DNA of 64,000 bases from Rhodocyclales bacterium GT-UBC (GCA_003583745.1 QXPY01000018.1:1-64000); one strand, 5' to 3'; positions 25,546 to 34,832 are shown, counted from the first letter of the stretch. Notes: generated by a model not told the origin, from the sequence alone. Numbers and translations: made by a program.

Positions 25546-27240
25546 TTACATCCTGTCAGTCAGGTCAACGACACGTCCCAACTCTTCGAGAGAGGTTGTG
25601 CCGTTCAGAACACGTTGCAAGCCATCATCTGCGAGTGAACTGAATCCTTGATGCTGCGCCTTGATCCTGATTTCTTGCGGCGTGGCGCGGCGCGCGATCA
25701 TTTCGTCAATCTCGCTATCTATGCGGAGGAGTTCCATGATGGCAATGCGTCCACGATAGCCTTGGAAGTCGCAAAGTTCGCAGCCGGTGGGGCGGAACAA
25801 CACCGGTTGGCTGTCGTGGGGTGGCATGCCGAGCAGGCGGATTTCATGTGCTTCGGCCAAGTAAGGCGACTTGCAGTGTTCGCATAGGCGTCGGATCAGG
25901 CGTTGGGCTACGATTCCAATGATATTTCCGGCCATGATGTCCGGCAGCACACCTATGTCAAGCAGGCGTGGGAGTGCACCAATCGCTGAGTTGGTGTGCA
26001 GCGTCGTGTAAACCTGATGTCCCGTCATGGCTGCTCGGAAAGCCATTTCGGCCGTTTCGGGATCACGTACTTCGCCGACTAGGATTACGTCGGGATCTTG
26101 CCGCATCATTGAACGAATTCCGTTGGCAAAATCGAGTTTTGCGTTTTCTGCTACCGATGTTTGGCGCACTAAGGCCATAGGGTATTCGACTGGGTCTTCG
26201 AGGGTCATGATGTGGATGCCCTCATTGTTAATATGATTCAGTACTGAATACAGGGTTGTTGTCTTGCCGCTACCCGTCGGTCCGGTCACCAGGATGATTC
26301 CTTCTGGGCGAGCAATCATTAGCTTGAGTTGTTGAAGGTGTTCTTCTGACAAACCGAGATATTCGAGTGGGACAATGCCTTTCTGGCGATCAAGAACGCG
26401 CAATACGATGTTTTCGCCATGGATAGTGGGCTGGCTGGCTACGCGAAAGTCGATAGCACGACCTGAAACCGTAAGTCCAATACGCCCATCCTGAGGCGCC
26501 CGCATTTCGGCGATATTCATTCCGGCGAGCACTTTTATCCGCACCGTCATTGCAGGCCAATAGGACTTGTGCAAAGCCCGAATCTGGCGAAGCATGCCGT
26601 CAATACGGTAGCGAATTCGCAGGAAATTGGCTTCCGGTTCGAAGTGGATGTCGGATGCTTCGCGTTTGACCGCGTCGGTTAGTATTGAATCGATAAGGCG
26701 AACTACTGGCTGGCTATATTCGTTGTCAGCAGCAGAAAGGCTTTTCCAGTCAATCTCGCCTGTTTCGATTTCATGCAGAATGCCGTCGATGGATAATTCA
26801 TGACCGTAGTATTGATCAATGGCACGGTCGATCTCAGATTCCCCGGCGAGCAAGGTTTCGATTTCCGTTCCGTCTTCAAGTTGCGCGCGGACCCGGTCCA
26901 GACCGACGATATCGTTGATGTCTGAAATGGCCAATGTGAGGCGCTGGCTGGGTCTGTCGTAATCGAGCGGAAGGAGATGGTAGCGTTTGGCCAGTTCACG
27001 TGGAACCAGTTTCACTGCTTGTGGATCGACGACAGCATGTGTCAGGTCAATGCTCTGCTTACCCAAACTTTCAGATAATGCTTGGCGGAGGGTTGCTTCC
27101 GTGACAAAACCAAGCGATACCAATAGCTTGCCTATCGGCTGATTCGACTTCATCTGTTCAAGCAAGGCGATCCGCAATTGGTCTTCCGAGAGGATGCCTT
27201 CAGCGATCAGAATTTGACCAAGGGGCCGGTGCTGCATCAT
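25546..27240 (-). CDS. mshE: pilus assembly ATPase MshE/PilB family, with MshEN c-di-GMP motifs
   Basis: A 564-residue GspE/PulE-type ATPase. Walker A GPTGSGKTTTLY has its lysine near residue 326; the Asp box and Walker B follow, and HTNSAIGALPRLLDIG is the His box. Two CxxC pairs (CEHC and CELC) near 453-490 form the zinc motif of extension ATPases. The N-terminus carries two consecutive MshEN motifs, RPLGQILIAEGILSEDQL and PIGKLLVSLGFVTEATL; in Vibrio MshE these 24-residue motifs bind c-di-GMP. The start is taken as ATG 27240; a TTG at 27255 would add five residues, and neither has a good ribosome-binding site. Confidence 0.93.
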   Translation of the reverse strand: MMQHRPLGQILIAEGILSEDQLRIALLEQMKSNQPIGKLLVSLGFVTEATLRQALSESLGKQSIDLTHAVVDPQAVKLVPRELAKRYHLLPLDYDRPSQRLTLAISDINDIVGLDRVRAQLEDGTEIETLLAGESEIDRAIDQYYGHELSIDGILHEIETGEIDWKSLSAADNEYSQPVVRLIDSILTDAVKREASDIHFEPEANFLRIRYRIDGMLRQIRALHKSYWPAMTVRIKVLAGMNIAEMRAPQDGRIGLTVSGRAIDFRVASQPTIHGENIVLRVLDRQKGIVPLEYLGLSEEHLQQLKLMIARPEGIILVTGPTGSGKTTTLYSVLNHINNEGIHIMTLEDPVEYPMALVRQTSVAENAKLDFANGIRSMMRQDPDVILVGEVRDPETAEMAFRAAMTGHQVYTTLHTNSAIGALPRLLDIGVLPDIMAGNIIGIVAQRLIRRLCEHCKSPYLAEAHEIRLLGMPPHDSQPVLFRPTGCELCDFQGYRGRIAIMELLRIDSEIDEMIARRATPQEIRIKAQHQGFSSLADDGLQRVLNGTTSLEELGRVVDLTDRM

Positions 27241-27256
27241 GGCTGTGCTTATCAAG

Positions 27257-28480
27257 TCAGGGTTGAAGTTGGTTCAAACGCTTGCGAACCTCAATCGGAT
27301 CGAATGCCGATGGGCGTTTTTGAGCAGCTTCTAGCGCAAGTTTGTAGTGGTTTGCGGCTAGGCGTTCTTGTCGTATCTGGTCGAGGCTGACGGCAAGGTT
27401 GAATAAGTAGTCAGGATTGTCTGCTTCACCTGCGACGGCGTTGAAATAGTGTTGCTGTGCCTCGCCCCATCTTCCTTGTCGCGCATAGAGGTTGCCCAGC
27501 GCGAAATTGAGTGGTGCTGACTCCGGTTGGTTGGCAAGCAAGGTCTTGATACGGCTTTCCGCAGTCTGTGGGTCGATCTTGGACGCGCTTCCGTTCAGAA
27601 GCGCGGCTTGAGCAATCGGGTCAGCAGGATTGGAGGTGATGGCGCGTTGGAAGAATTGCTCAGCTTCCGTCTGGCGTCCTTGGTGCTGAGCGATGCTGCC
27701 AAGTGCAATCAGACTGTTAATGTTATTGGGGTCGCGCAGCAGGGATTGTTCGTAATCTCGCTTCGCCAAGTCGAGCTCCATTCGCTCAATGTGAGCGTAT
27801 CCTCGAAGTTGAAGCGGGTCGACTTCGGGCTTGCTACGGGTCAGACGGATAGGGGGATCGTTTGCCGGTGCCTGTAGCAAGGCGCTGGTGGTTCTGGTTG
27901 GATAGGCGGGTGTAGAAATCTCTGCATCTTGCAGATCATGCGGTTGCGTGGTTGTTGCCGTAGAAGTGGGGAGTGATTCGGCTGGTATCGGTGCCGAAGA
28001 TGCCCCTGTCAGTGGGCTTGGGGTGGAAACTGCTGGCGACGTGGCCAAAGACTGGCCGCTCAAGTTAGTGACTTGATACGCGAAGTACCCTGCGATACCA
28101 GTGGCGACAACGGCCAGTCCAAGCAAAATCATTTTGAATACAAGCTTGTCCGGTTCGTCGTTGCTTTTTACCGCAAAGGCATTTCGAATGGCTGCCTGAT
28201 CGGTGGTCGCTTTGTGCTGCTCCGTATTCTGTAACGGACCAGTGGAGGACGGTTTGAAAGCTGTCGTGGCCGAGGCAGTATGGGTTAGTTCTGCGTCAAC
28301 TGCATCAATGTGTTCAGCCAAGTCTGGTAGAGGATTGGCATTCAACTTAGACGGGCCACGGTTTAGCGGTTCAAGCGTTAGATCGTCTTGTGGGGTTGGT
28401 GCCTCTTTCCCACCAACATTTCGCGTTGCTTCCAGTTTGTTCGATTCGGCCCGTCTCAGGGCATCCATCAGCAGGCTCAT
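27257..28480 (-). CDS. mshN: membrane-anchored TPR protein (MshN-like)
   Basis: A 407-residue protein starting MSLLMDALRRAESNK, the start typical of MshN/GspB-like proteins. A cytoplasmic segment (1-115) is followed by one membrane helix at about 117-137 (FKMILLGLAVVATGIAGYFA), a proline/serine/threonine-rich linker (140-200), and about five TPR units (225-400). Its place between the secretin and the ATPase matches mshN. The TPR domain would be periplasmic and could help secretin assembly. It ends 2 bases before the most upstream possible mshE start. Confidence 0.8.
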   Translation of the reverse strand: MSLLMDALRRAESNKLEATRNVGGKEAPTPQDDLTLEPLNRGPSKLNANPLPDLAEHIDAVDAELTHTASATTAFKPSSTGPLQNTEQHKATTDQAAIRNAFAVKSNDEPDKLVFKMILLGLAVVATGIAGYFAYQVTNLSGQSLATSPAVSTPSPLTGASSAPIPAESLPTSTATTTQPHDLQDAEISTPAYPTRTTSALLQAPANDPPIRLTRSKPEVDPLQLRGYAHIERMELDLAKRDYEQSLLRDPNNINSLIALGSIAQHQGRQTEAEQFFQRAITSNPADPIAQAALLNGSASKIDPQTAESRIKTLLANQPESAPLNFALGNLYARQGRWGEAQQHYFNAVAGEADNPDYLFNLAVSLDQIRQERLAANHYKLALEAAQKRPSAFDPIEVRKRLNQLQP

Positions 28481-28489
28481 TTCCGTCTC

Positions 28490-30283
28490 TCACCGACTTG
28501 GGGAAATGTTGAATGGTTGCGCTTCGTTGGGCTGCGCGAAGAAGCTGTCGCCAGGCAGCAAGCCGCGCATGGCTGAATAGTCTCCATCGAGGCTGGGGTC
28601 TTTGATAACGACCGGGCGAAGGAAAATGACCAACTCCGTTTTCTGGGAGGTGTTTGAGCGATTGTTAAAAATTTCTCCTGCAAGCGGGATTTGCCCTGCC
28701 AAGGGGACGCGCTGGTTTTCGTAGTCAATCTTGTCCTCCATTAGTCCGCCAAGGATCGCAATGTTGCCACTGGAGACCCGCATGATTGATTCGATTTCCC
28801 GTGTGCGAATTACGGGAACGAAATTGTTGATACTCAGTTTTTTTAGATCCGGATTGGGGTCTGCTACTTCTCTCGCAACACTGGTAATAGTTGGCCTGAC
28901 ATTGAGGATAACCATGTCGTTATCACTTACTTGTGGCGTAACGCTGACGACCAGCCCAACGGAGACGGATTGAGGCGTTGTTGTATAGGTGGTGGTGGTA
29001 CCAACATTGGCTGTCGTGGTGGTGTCAGCTTTAACGTTGAAGTAGACGTAATTTTCGACCACCTTTAGTAGCGCTGTTTGATTGTTAAGGACTGAAAGGC
29101 GAGGGCTTGACAGGACCTTTACGTTGCCGAAGGTGTCGAGAAGCGTGATTAGGGCATCAGGGTTGCCTGCCTTGGTGTAGCTAAGATTGAAGGCGTCTTT
29201 TGTCAAGGCATTCCCGATAAAACTGAGCGTGCCACCGTTCGTCAGTTGGGTCCAGTTGATCCCCTGTTGGTGCATGTCTTTCAAGGTAACTTCAACGATG
29301 GTTGCTTCGATGAGCACTTGCCGACGTGCGGCGTTACTGACGCGATCGAGAAACTCCTGGATTTTTTCGTGTTGACGCTGGGTGGCCCGAACAGTGACGA
29401 CCCCGCTTTCGGGGTTAACGATGACCGAAGCCGCTTCTCGGAATGTATTGCGACGGATGACGGAATTGCCCAGCGCCTGGCTTGAAGAGGTTGGGGCTGG
29501 ATTATTTTGCAGTGCGCTGGCGACCGATTGAGCTGCCCGCTGGCCTGTTCCTTGGGGCAGTGCTGCTGCTCCAGCGGCATTCATGCTGGTGGCTTGTTCT
29601 ACGATTGTTTCAGTGGAACCTTCGGGCAGAATTTTGTCGGTTTCGCGGAGGATATCTTTGATGTTTTTTTCAAGCGATTCCCAGAACTGATTTTTTGACG
29701 AGTTTTCGATTCGCGTATTAGAGACATTTCCAGCTGAGCCACTCGTCGATCCTGTGTTGCCTGAGCCGCTTCCGGTGTTGGTTGCAATCTGTGTATTGGT
29801 TGAAACAGAGGCCGTGACGTTACGGGCCATATTGACGTAGTCGATCTTGTAATGCTTCAGGAATGGGCTGTCGGGCATGACGCTGAGATTGGGGCCGTCA
29901 ATTTCGAAGCGCATGTCGATCTGTTTGGATATTCTCGACAGTAATTGAGGCAGCGTCTGATCAATAGCATTCAGCGTAACGTTTCCGGTAATGCCCGAGT
30001 GGATATCGACATTGACTTTGGCGTCGCGAGACAATGCAAACAATAAGTCGCGTACGGGTACGTTATTGACGACCACGCTATAAGTTTCGGCTTTTAGGCT
30101 GGGCAGAGGTTTGGGGAGTGCCAATGTTTGCTGCACGGGGGACGGAATGTCGCTGCGAATGGTGGCGCGCGGAGAATTGTCCGAATTGAGGTGGCCTTTT
30201 AATGGGTCGCGGGGTGTTGGCGCTGAACACCCATTCAAGGCTAAGAAGAAAATGGCAACAGCCAGTACTCGACCGATTTCCAT
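28490..30283 (-). CDS. mshL: MSHA-type outer-membrane secretin MshL (lipoprotein)
   Basis: A 597-residue secretin. The signal peptide ends in LNGC, so the mature protein is a lipoprotein. An STN-like domain lies at about 50-110 (NNVPVRDLLFALSRDAKVNV), an N-domain with VVTVRATQRQHEKIQEFLD at about 300, and the secretin channel domain at 370-590 with VPVIRTREIESIMRVSSGNIAILGG, quoted in part: REIESIMRVSSGNIAILGG. A serine/glycine/asparagine-rich linker occurs at about 180-215. The start at 30283 has GGATGGA upstream and gives a normal lipoprotein signal. It is the outer-membrane pore for the pilus. The 101-base gap upstream may hold a secondary promoter (GATAAT on the minus strand), unlike the other, overlapping operon junctions. 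Confidence 0.93.
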   Translation of the reverse strand: MEIGRVLAVAIFFLALNGCSAPTPRDPLKGHLNSDNSPRATIRSDIPSPVQQTLALPKPLPSLKAETYSVVVNNVPVRDLLFALSRDAKVNVDIHSGITGNVTLNAIDQTLPQLLSRISKQIDMRFEIDGPNLSVMPDSPFLKHYKIDYVNMARNVTASVSTNTQIATNTGSGSGNTGSTSGSAGNVSNTRIENSSKNQFWESLEKNIKDILRETDKILPEGSTETIVEQATSMNAAGAAALPQGTGQRAAQSVASALQNNPAPTSSSQALGNSVIRRNTFREAASVIVNPESGVVTVRATQRQHEKIQEFLDRVSNAARRQVLIEATIVEVTLKDMHQQGINWTQLTNGGTLSFIGNALTKDAFNLSYTKAGNPDALITLLDTFGNVKVLSSPRLSVLNNQTALLKVVENYVYFNVKADTTTTANVGTTTTYTTTPQSVSVGLVVSVTPQVSDNDMVILNVRPTITSVAREVADPNPDLKKLSINNFVPVIRTREIESIMRVSSGNIAILGGLMEDKIDYENQRVPLAGQIPLAGEIFNNRSNTSQKTELVIFLRPVVIKDPSLDGDYSAMRGLLPGDSFFAQPNEAQPFNISPSR

Positions 30284-30384
30284 CGGATTCCATCCTGTAT
30301 TTGCGATTACTTCACTATTATCAATGTGTTCTGAAGATCGTAGCATGCGTTATAGTGCTTTGTCATATTCCGGGTTGCCGGTAT

Positions 30385-31722
30385 TTAACGGAGTTTAGTA
30401 ACCGGCCGTGGAAAAGGTTGTGCCGCTCGTATTGCCTCTGGCAAATTGTGCATTGCTTCAGCGGCTTCTTCTCTCGTCGGAAAATCCCCATAAATTATGC
30501 CAACCCGATCATGCCCAGAAAGGGTTGAGCGATATGCCCGCAGTTCAGCCGGGTCAATCAACTTGCCTATTCGCCCCAGGAAGCCTTCGATCTCGCCAGT
30601 GTTTTGAGCGTCGGTGGCGAATAATTGCAAGAAGTAATGGTGCCGTGGAACCTCTGCGATCCAGCTTTCGTATTGTGCAAGATGCTGCCTGGTTAGCGGA
30701 CCGTATTTGATATTGGTTGGCGGGGCACTGTGTTTTGGCAGGGAAGGCTGCAGCGCAACTGTTTGTGCTAAGGGCAGGGGCGGCGTAGGTGGTACGGGGG
30801 CTTCCTGTTTCTGGGATGGCAATAAAAACATGCTGCTCAACCCGGTCAGCAATGCGATTCCTGCCGTCCACGGGAGGAGTGTTCGTGATTGTTGCCGTGT
30901 TGGTTTTAGCGGGCGAAAGCGTGCATCCTTGGCGGCAAGGGAAATCTCTTTTTGATCGATTCGGTGGTCGCCCGAAGAATAGGCGGCGAGCAAGGCTTTG
31001 TCCGCCAGGATGTTGATTCTCCGAGACAAACCTTCCGAGAATCGGGTAATCATTTCAATCGCTCGTTTTGAGAACGGGAATGGCCCATGGTAACCAGCTT
31101 TGCGCAGGCGAAACTCGATGTAGTTTGCTACATCTCCCGGTTTGAGCGGGGTCAAATCAAAGTGTTGGGTAATTCGCTCGCGCAATTGGCGCATATCGGG
31201 AGCTGCTAGGCGTGCATCTAGCTCTGGTTGGCCGAAGAGGGCTATTTGCAAAAGTTTCGTTGCCTTCGATTCGAGGTTGGATAGTAGGCGAATCTCTTCA
31301 AGCGACTCAGCAGGCATGGCATGTGCCTCGTCGATGAGTAGTACAACGCGTTTTCCTGCCGCGTAGCGGTCAATCAAGCTGTTGTGGATGGCGCGAATCA
31401 GCGAGTGTGTTGATTGAGCCTGGATAGGAATGCCCAGTTCGTCAGCGATTGCGCCAAGGATTTCTTGGCGTGAAAGGGAAGGGTTGGCTAAGTAGAGGGT
31501 TTCAACCTCCTTGGGCAGGCATTCGAGCAACATCCTGCAGAGCATGGTTTTGCCACTGCCAACTTCACCACTGACAGCGACAATACCCTCGTCCTGCGTA
31601 ATGGCGTAGATCAGTGCGTCAAGAGTCGGGCCCCGATTTGCCCCTGAGAAGAAAAAGTCGGTGTGCGGGGTAATCCGGAATGGCGGTTCACGTAACCCGA
31701 AATGCTCGAGGTAAAGACTCAT
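30385..31722 (-). CDS. mshM: AAA+ ATPase with SPOR domain (MshM/ExeA-like)
   Basis: A 445-residue protein starting MSLYLEHFGLREPPFRITP, the characteristic ExeA/MshM start. Walker A is GEVGSGKT (about 52-59), Walker B VVLLIDEAHAMP (about 130). A membrane segment lies at about 285-305, and the last 80 residues are a SPOR-type peptidoglycan-binding domain (HHYFLQLFATDAQN ... GRIGKLIDPAELRAY). ExeA homologues bind peptidoglycan and help insert the secretin; MshM is the MSHA counterpart. The ATG overlaps the stop of the response regulator gene by 4 bases, tying regulator and machine into one transcript. Confidence 0.9.
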   Translation of the reverse strand: MSLYLEHFGLREPPFRITPHTDFFFSGANRGPTLDALIYAITQDEGIVAVSGEVGSGKTMLCRMLLECLPKEVETLYLANPSLSRQEILGAIADELGIPIQAQSTHSLIRAIHNSLIDRYAAGKRVVLLIDEAHAMPAESLEEIRLLSNLESKATKLLQIALFGQPELDARLAAPDMRQLRERITQHFDLTPLKPGDVANYIEFRLRKAGYHGPFPFSKRAIEMITRFSEGLSRRINILADKALLAAYSSGDHRIDQKEISLAAKDARFRPLKPTRQQSRTLLPWTAGIALLTGLSSMFLLPSQKQEAPVPPTPPLPLAQTVALQPSLPKHSAPPTNIKYGPLTRQHLAQYESWIAEVPRHHYFLQLFATDAQNTGEIEGFLGRIGKLIDPAELRAYRSTLSGHDRVGIIYGDFPTREEAAEAMHNLPEAIRAAQPFPRPVTKLR

Positions 31723-33128
31723 TGCTGTTTCCAGCCTTGCATTCGGTTATAGAGCGTCGTGCGGTTGATGCCGAGTCGTCGTGCGGCTTGGCTCATATTG
31801 CCATCGGAGAGTTCCAGGGCTACTTCTATGTAGCTTCGCTCGAGCGATGCGAGGGTTGCATCGAGGTCGATAGCTGGTGCGGCATTCAGGTGAATGAGTG
31901 CCGCACTTCGGGTGTGTTCACGACTGTCGGTTTGAATGTTCGATATAGGCAATGTCTCGTCAAGGTCGAGTTCCTGTGCGAGTTGTTCTCGGCTAACTTT
32001 TTGGCCTGAATAGTGTGCGGTTAATCGAATGACGATGTTTCGGAGTTCGCGGACGTTGCCGGGAAAGGAGTAGTTCATCCAAACAAGTTCTGCTTCCGGG
32101 CTCAGAGTGAAGATCGGCGCGCGCGTTTGGGTGGCGAAAACGGAACGGAAGTGATTGAGGAGCAATAACCTATCCCGGCCTCTGTCGCGTAATGGAGGGA
32201 CGTTTACTGTAAACACTGAGAGCCGATGGTAGAGGTCTGAGCGAAAGCGACCAGCGCGGATTTCCTGGCGGAGATCTCGATTCGTGGCCGCAATGATGCG
32301 TGCTGTCGCAATCCGAGTTTGCGTTTCGCCGACGCGTTGGTATTCACCGTTTTCGAGTACCCGTAACAGCTTCGGTTGCAACTCCAAGGGGAGCTCGCCA
32401 ATTTCATCCAGAAATAAGGTGCCGTTGCTGGCCTCTTCGAAATAGCCGGCTTTGGCATTAGTGGCGCCGGTGAAGGCGCCACGTGCATAACCAAAAAGGG
32501 TCGGCTCGATCAGTGTTGGCGAAAGAGCCGCGCAGTTGAGCGCAAGAAAGGGGGTGTTTCGGCGTTCAGTCAAAAAATGCAGGTGGCGGTTGGCTACGAT
32601 ATCCTTGCCGCATCCCGACTCGCCTTCAATCAAAACGGGGAAACCCAGTTCAGAATATTGCCTGAGTTGTATGCGCAGGCGTTGCATTGGGAGGCTCTCC
32701 CCAAGCAGATCGGGATCGAGTTCGTTGGCGTCGTTGGCAGGGAAATCCAGAGCTTGTTTTAACAGTGAGTTGAGGCGAGTGGGGTCGCAGGGCTTGCCTA
32801 CGAAGTCAACAGCGCCGAGGGTTCGTGCATGGCGCGCATTTGACTCATCGTTCTGTCCAGATAGAACGATGATTTTCATGTTGGGTGCGATGGCTAGAAG
32901 TTCGGAAATCAGGGCGTAGCCTTCTTCCGGTCGATGCGGCGTAGGGGGGAGTCCCAGATCGATCAGGGCTGCCTGCGGAGCGAACCGCAGTTGTCTGATC
33001 AGGCTGAGGCAGTGCGGCCGGGAATGGCTGCTAATGACATCGAACTCGTCGGCGAAAGCGAAGCTGAGCGACTCGCTGATCAGCGAGTCATCATCGACTA
33101 TCAGCAAAAGTGGCTTGGCAGCAGGCAA
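31719..33128 (-). CDS. sigma54-dependent response regulator (PrsR-like)
   Basis: A 469-residue NtrC-type regulator. The receiver domain (1-125) has IVDDD, phospho-acceptor Asp57 in LIDLGLPPTP and Lys112 in VGKPCDP; the DLGLPP-x-P...EG pattern resembles PEP-CTERM regulator PrsR. The AAA+ domain (138-370) has GESGCGKD, the sigma54-contact loop GAFTGA at 217-222 and LFLDEIGELP. A Fis-type helix-turn-helix (428-465) ends the protein. The start is a TTG at 33128, forced by the reading frame, with ACGGAG 9 bases upstream. It heads the pilus operon. Likely targets are the sigma54 promoters at 17124 (pilin) and 49483 (PEP-CTERM protein), which is an inference. Confidence 0.88.
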   Translation of the reverse strand: MPAAKPLLLIVDDDSLISESLSFAFADEFDVISSHSRPHCLSLIRQLRFAPQAALIDLGLPPTPHRPEEGYALISELLAIAPNMKIIVLSGQNDESNARHARTLGAVDFVGKPCDPTRLNSLLKQALDFPANDANELDPDLLGESLPMQRLRIQLRQYSELGFPVLIEGESGCGKDIVANRHLHFLTERRNTPFLALNCAALSPTLIEPTLFGYARGAFTGATNAKAGYFEEASNGTLFLDEIGELPLELQPKLLRVLENGEYQRVGETQTRIATARIIAATNRDLRQEIRAGRFRSDLYHRLSVFTVNVPPLRDRGRDRLLLLNHFRSVFATQTRAPIFTLSPEAELVWMNYSFPGNVRELRNIVIRLTAHYSGQKVSREQLAQELDLDETLPISNIQTDSREHTRSAALIHLNAAPAIDLDATLASLERSYIEVALELSDGNMSQAARRLGINRTTLYNRMQGWKQQ

Positions 33129-33158
33129 GTGGCCGAACTCCGTGAGAAATTTAGTGTG

Positions 33159-33164
33159 ATTATA
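33159..33164 (-). promoter_or_regulatory. -10 box of the pilus operon promoter
   Basis: A perfect TATAAT on the minus strand, 31 bases before the TTG start of the response regulator. The -35 region is poor, so an activator may be needed. It is divergent from the mlaF promoter. Confidence 0.5.
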
Positions 33165-33197
33165 GCCGCGCCCCCTAAATGAGAAGGCGAGGGCTTC

Positions 33198-33206
33198 TGT
33201 TAAAAT
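33198..33206 (+). promoter_or_regulatory. extended -10 promoter of the mla operon
   Basis: TGTTAAAAT is an extended -10 element (TG-N-TAAAAT) 27 bases before the mlaF start codon. It would give a leader of about 20 bases that includes the AAGGGAGG ribosome-binding site. Confidence 0.45.
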
Positions 33207-33232
33207 CCCCCCAATTTTTCAAGGGAGGCGCT

Positions 33233-34045
33233 TTGTCAGACGACATCCTGGTCGATATCGAAAACCTTCAGTTTAACTATGATGGCAGGCCTGTTCTGCA
33301 GGGAATCAATATGAGAATTCCTCGTGGCAAGGTTGTAGCGATCATGGGAGGGTCAGGGTGCGGCAAGACGACCTTGTTGCGTTGCATCGGCGGGCAACTG
33401 CGTCCTACTGGCGGGCGTGTTCGTTTAGGTAAGCATTTTGTTTGCGAAATGTCGCATGAGGAGCTGTATCAGTTGCGCCGAAAAATGGGCATGTTGTTTC
33501 AGTTCGGAGCGCTGTTCACGGACATGACTGTTTTCGATAACGTCGCTTTTCCTCTGCGTGAGCATACGGATATGTCCGAGGAGATGATTCGAGACCTCGT
33601 CTTGATGAAGCTCGAGGCAGTCGGCTTGCGTGGCGCCCATGCATTGATGCCGGGCGCCTTGTCTGGGGGCATGGCGCGCCGCGTTGCGCTGGCGCGTGCA
33701 GTGGCGCTCGATCCTATGTTAGTGATGTACGACGAACCCTTTACCGGACTCGACCCGATTGCGTTGGGTGTCATCGGGCAATTGATCCGAAGGCTGAACG
33801 ACGCTTTGGGGGCAACCTCGATCATGGTTACCCATGATATTCAGGAGTCATTGCAAATCGTCGATTACATCTACTTCGTGTCGCAGGGGCGGATTGTTGC
33901 GCAAGGTACGCCCGACGAAATTCGCGCTTCGCAAGACCCGTTTGTTTATCAGTTTGTTCATGCCATGCCGGATGGACCGGTGCACTTTGACTATCCAGCA
34001 CCTCCGATCAGGGATGCATTTCTTGCCAAGGATATGCATGTCTAA
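33233..34045 (+). CDS. mlaF: phospholipid transport ATPase MlaF
   Basis: A 270-residue ABC ATPase (E. coli MlaF: 269). Walker A GGSGCGKTT, signature LSGGMARR and Walker B MLVMYDEPFTGLDP are intact. With MlaE, MlaD and MlaB it moves phospholipids between the membranes to keep outer-membrane asymmetry. The start is a TTG at 33233 directly after AAGGGAGGC; the frame is open further upstream but without a site, and the TTG gives the normal length. It overlaps mlaE by 8 bases and begins the mlaFEDACB operon. Confidence 0.95.
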   Translation: MSDDILVDIENLQFNYDGRPVLQGINMRIPRGKVVAIMGGSGCGKTTLLRCIGGQLRPTGGRVRLGKHFVCEMSHEELYQLRRKMGMLFQFGALFTDMTVFDNVAFPLREHTDMSEEMIRDLVLMKLEAVGLRGAHALMPGALSGGMARRVALARAVALDPMLVMYDEPFTGLDPIALGVIGQLIRRLNDALGATSIMVTHDIQESLQIVDYIYFVSQGRIVAQGTPDEIRASQDPFVYQFVHAMPDGPVHFDYPAPPIRDAFLAKDMHV

Positions 34046-34832
34046 TCCATTGCGTCTTTTGGAACGGTTGGGACATGCTGTTGTGGAGCGGGTTTGGCGG
34101 CTTGGTTTTGCAACCCGTTTTTTTGTTGCTGTCCTGAGGTATTCAGCTACCTCTTTCCGTCGCTGGCCTCTAATGCTGCGTGAAATCTATTTCAGCGGCG
34201 TGTTATCTTTATTGATCATCCTTGTCTCAGGGTTGTTTGTCGGGATGGTTCTGGGTTTGCAAGGCTTCGAAACTTTACAGCGTTTTGGTTCTACTGAAGC
34301 GTTGGGGATCATGGTTGCACTTTCGTTGACGCGGGAACTTGGGCCCGTTGTGGCCGGTCTGCTCTTCGCTTCCCGTGCGGGTACTTCGGTCGCTGCCGAA
34401 ATTGGATTGATGAAGGCGACAGAGCAGTTGAAGGCTATGGACATGATGGCCGTGAATCCTATTGCGCGTGTGGTTGCTCCACGATTTTGGGGTGGGGTCA
34501 TTGCGATGCCATTGTTAGCGGCGATGTTCTCGGCGATGGGTGTATTGGGCGGTTGGTTGATCGGTGTGGTTTTTATCGGTGTCGATGACGGTGCTTTCTG
34601 GTCTCAGATGCAGGCTGGAGTTGATTGGCGGTATGACGTCTGGAATGGCGTTGTTAAGAGTTTTGTGTTTGGCATCGCGGTTTCGCTGATTGCCGTTTTC
34701 GAAGGATACGATTCGGTTCCCACCGCAGAAGGTGTGTCGCGGGCGATCACTCGTACTGTTGTCACGTCGGCGCTGACTATCCTGGCGCTTGATTTTGTGC
34801 TGACTTCCTTCATGTTTCGGGGAACTTCATGA
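34038..34832 (+). CDS. mlaE: phospholipid transport permease MlaE
   Basis: A 264-residue permease of the MlaE/YrbE family with five membrane segments. The conserved loop VALSLTRELGPVVAGLLFASR, quoted in part as LTRELGPVVAGLLFASRAG, and EQLKAMDMMAVNP are hallmarks. The ATG at 34038 lies within the end of mlaF; the stop overlaps the mlaD start (ATGA). It is the integral membrane part of the MlaFEDB complex. Confidence 0.95.
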   Translation: MSNPLRLLERLGHAVVERVWRLGFATRFFVAVLRYSATSFRRWPLMLREIYFSGVLSLLIILVSGLFVGMVLGLQGFETLQRFGSTEALGIMVALSLTRELGPVVAGLLFASRAGTSVAAEIGLMKATEQLKAMDMMAVNPIARVVAPRFWGGVIAMPLLAAMFSAMGVLGGWLIGVVFIGVDDGAFWSQMQAGVDWRYDVWNGVVKSFVFGIAVSLIAVFEGYDSVPTAEGVSRAITRTVVTSALTILALDFVLTSFMFRGTS

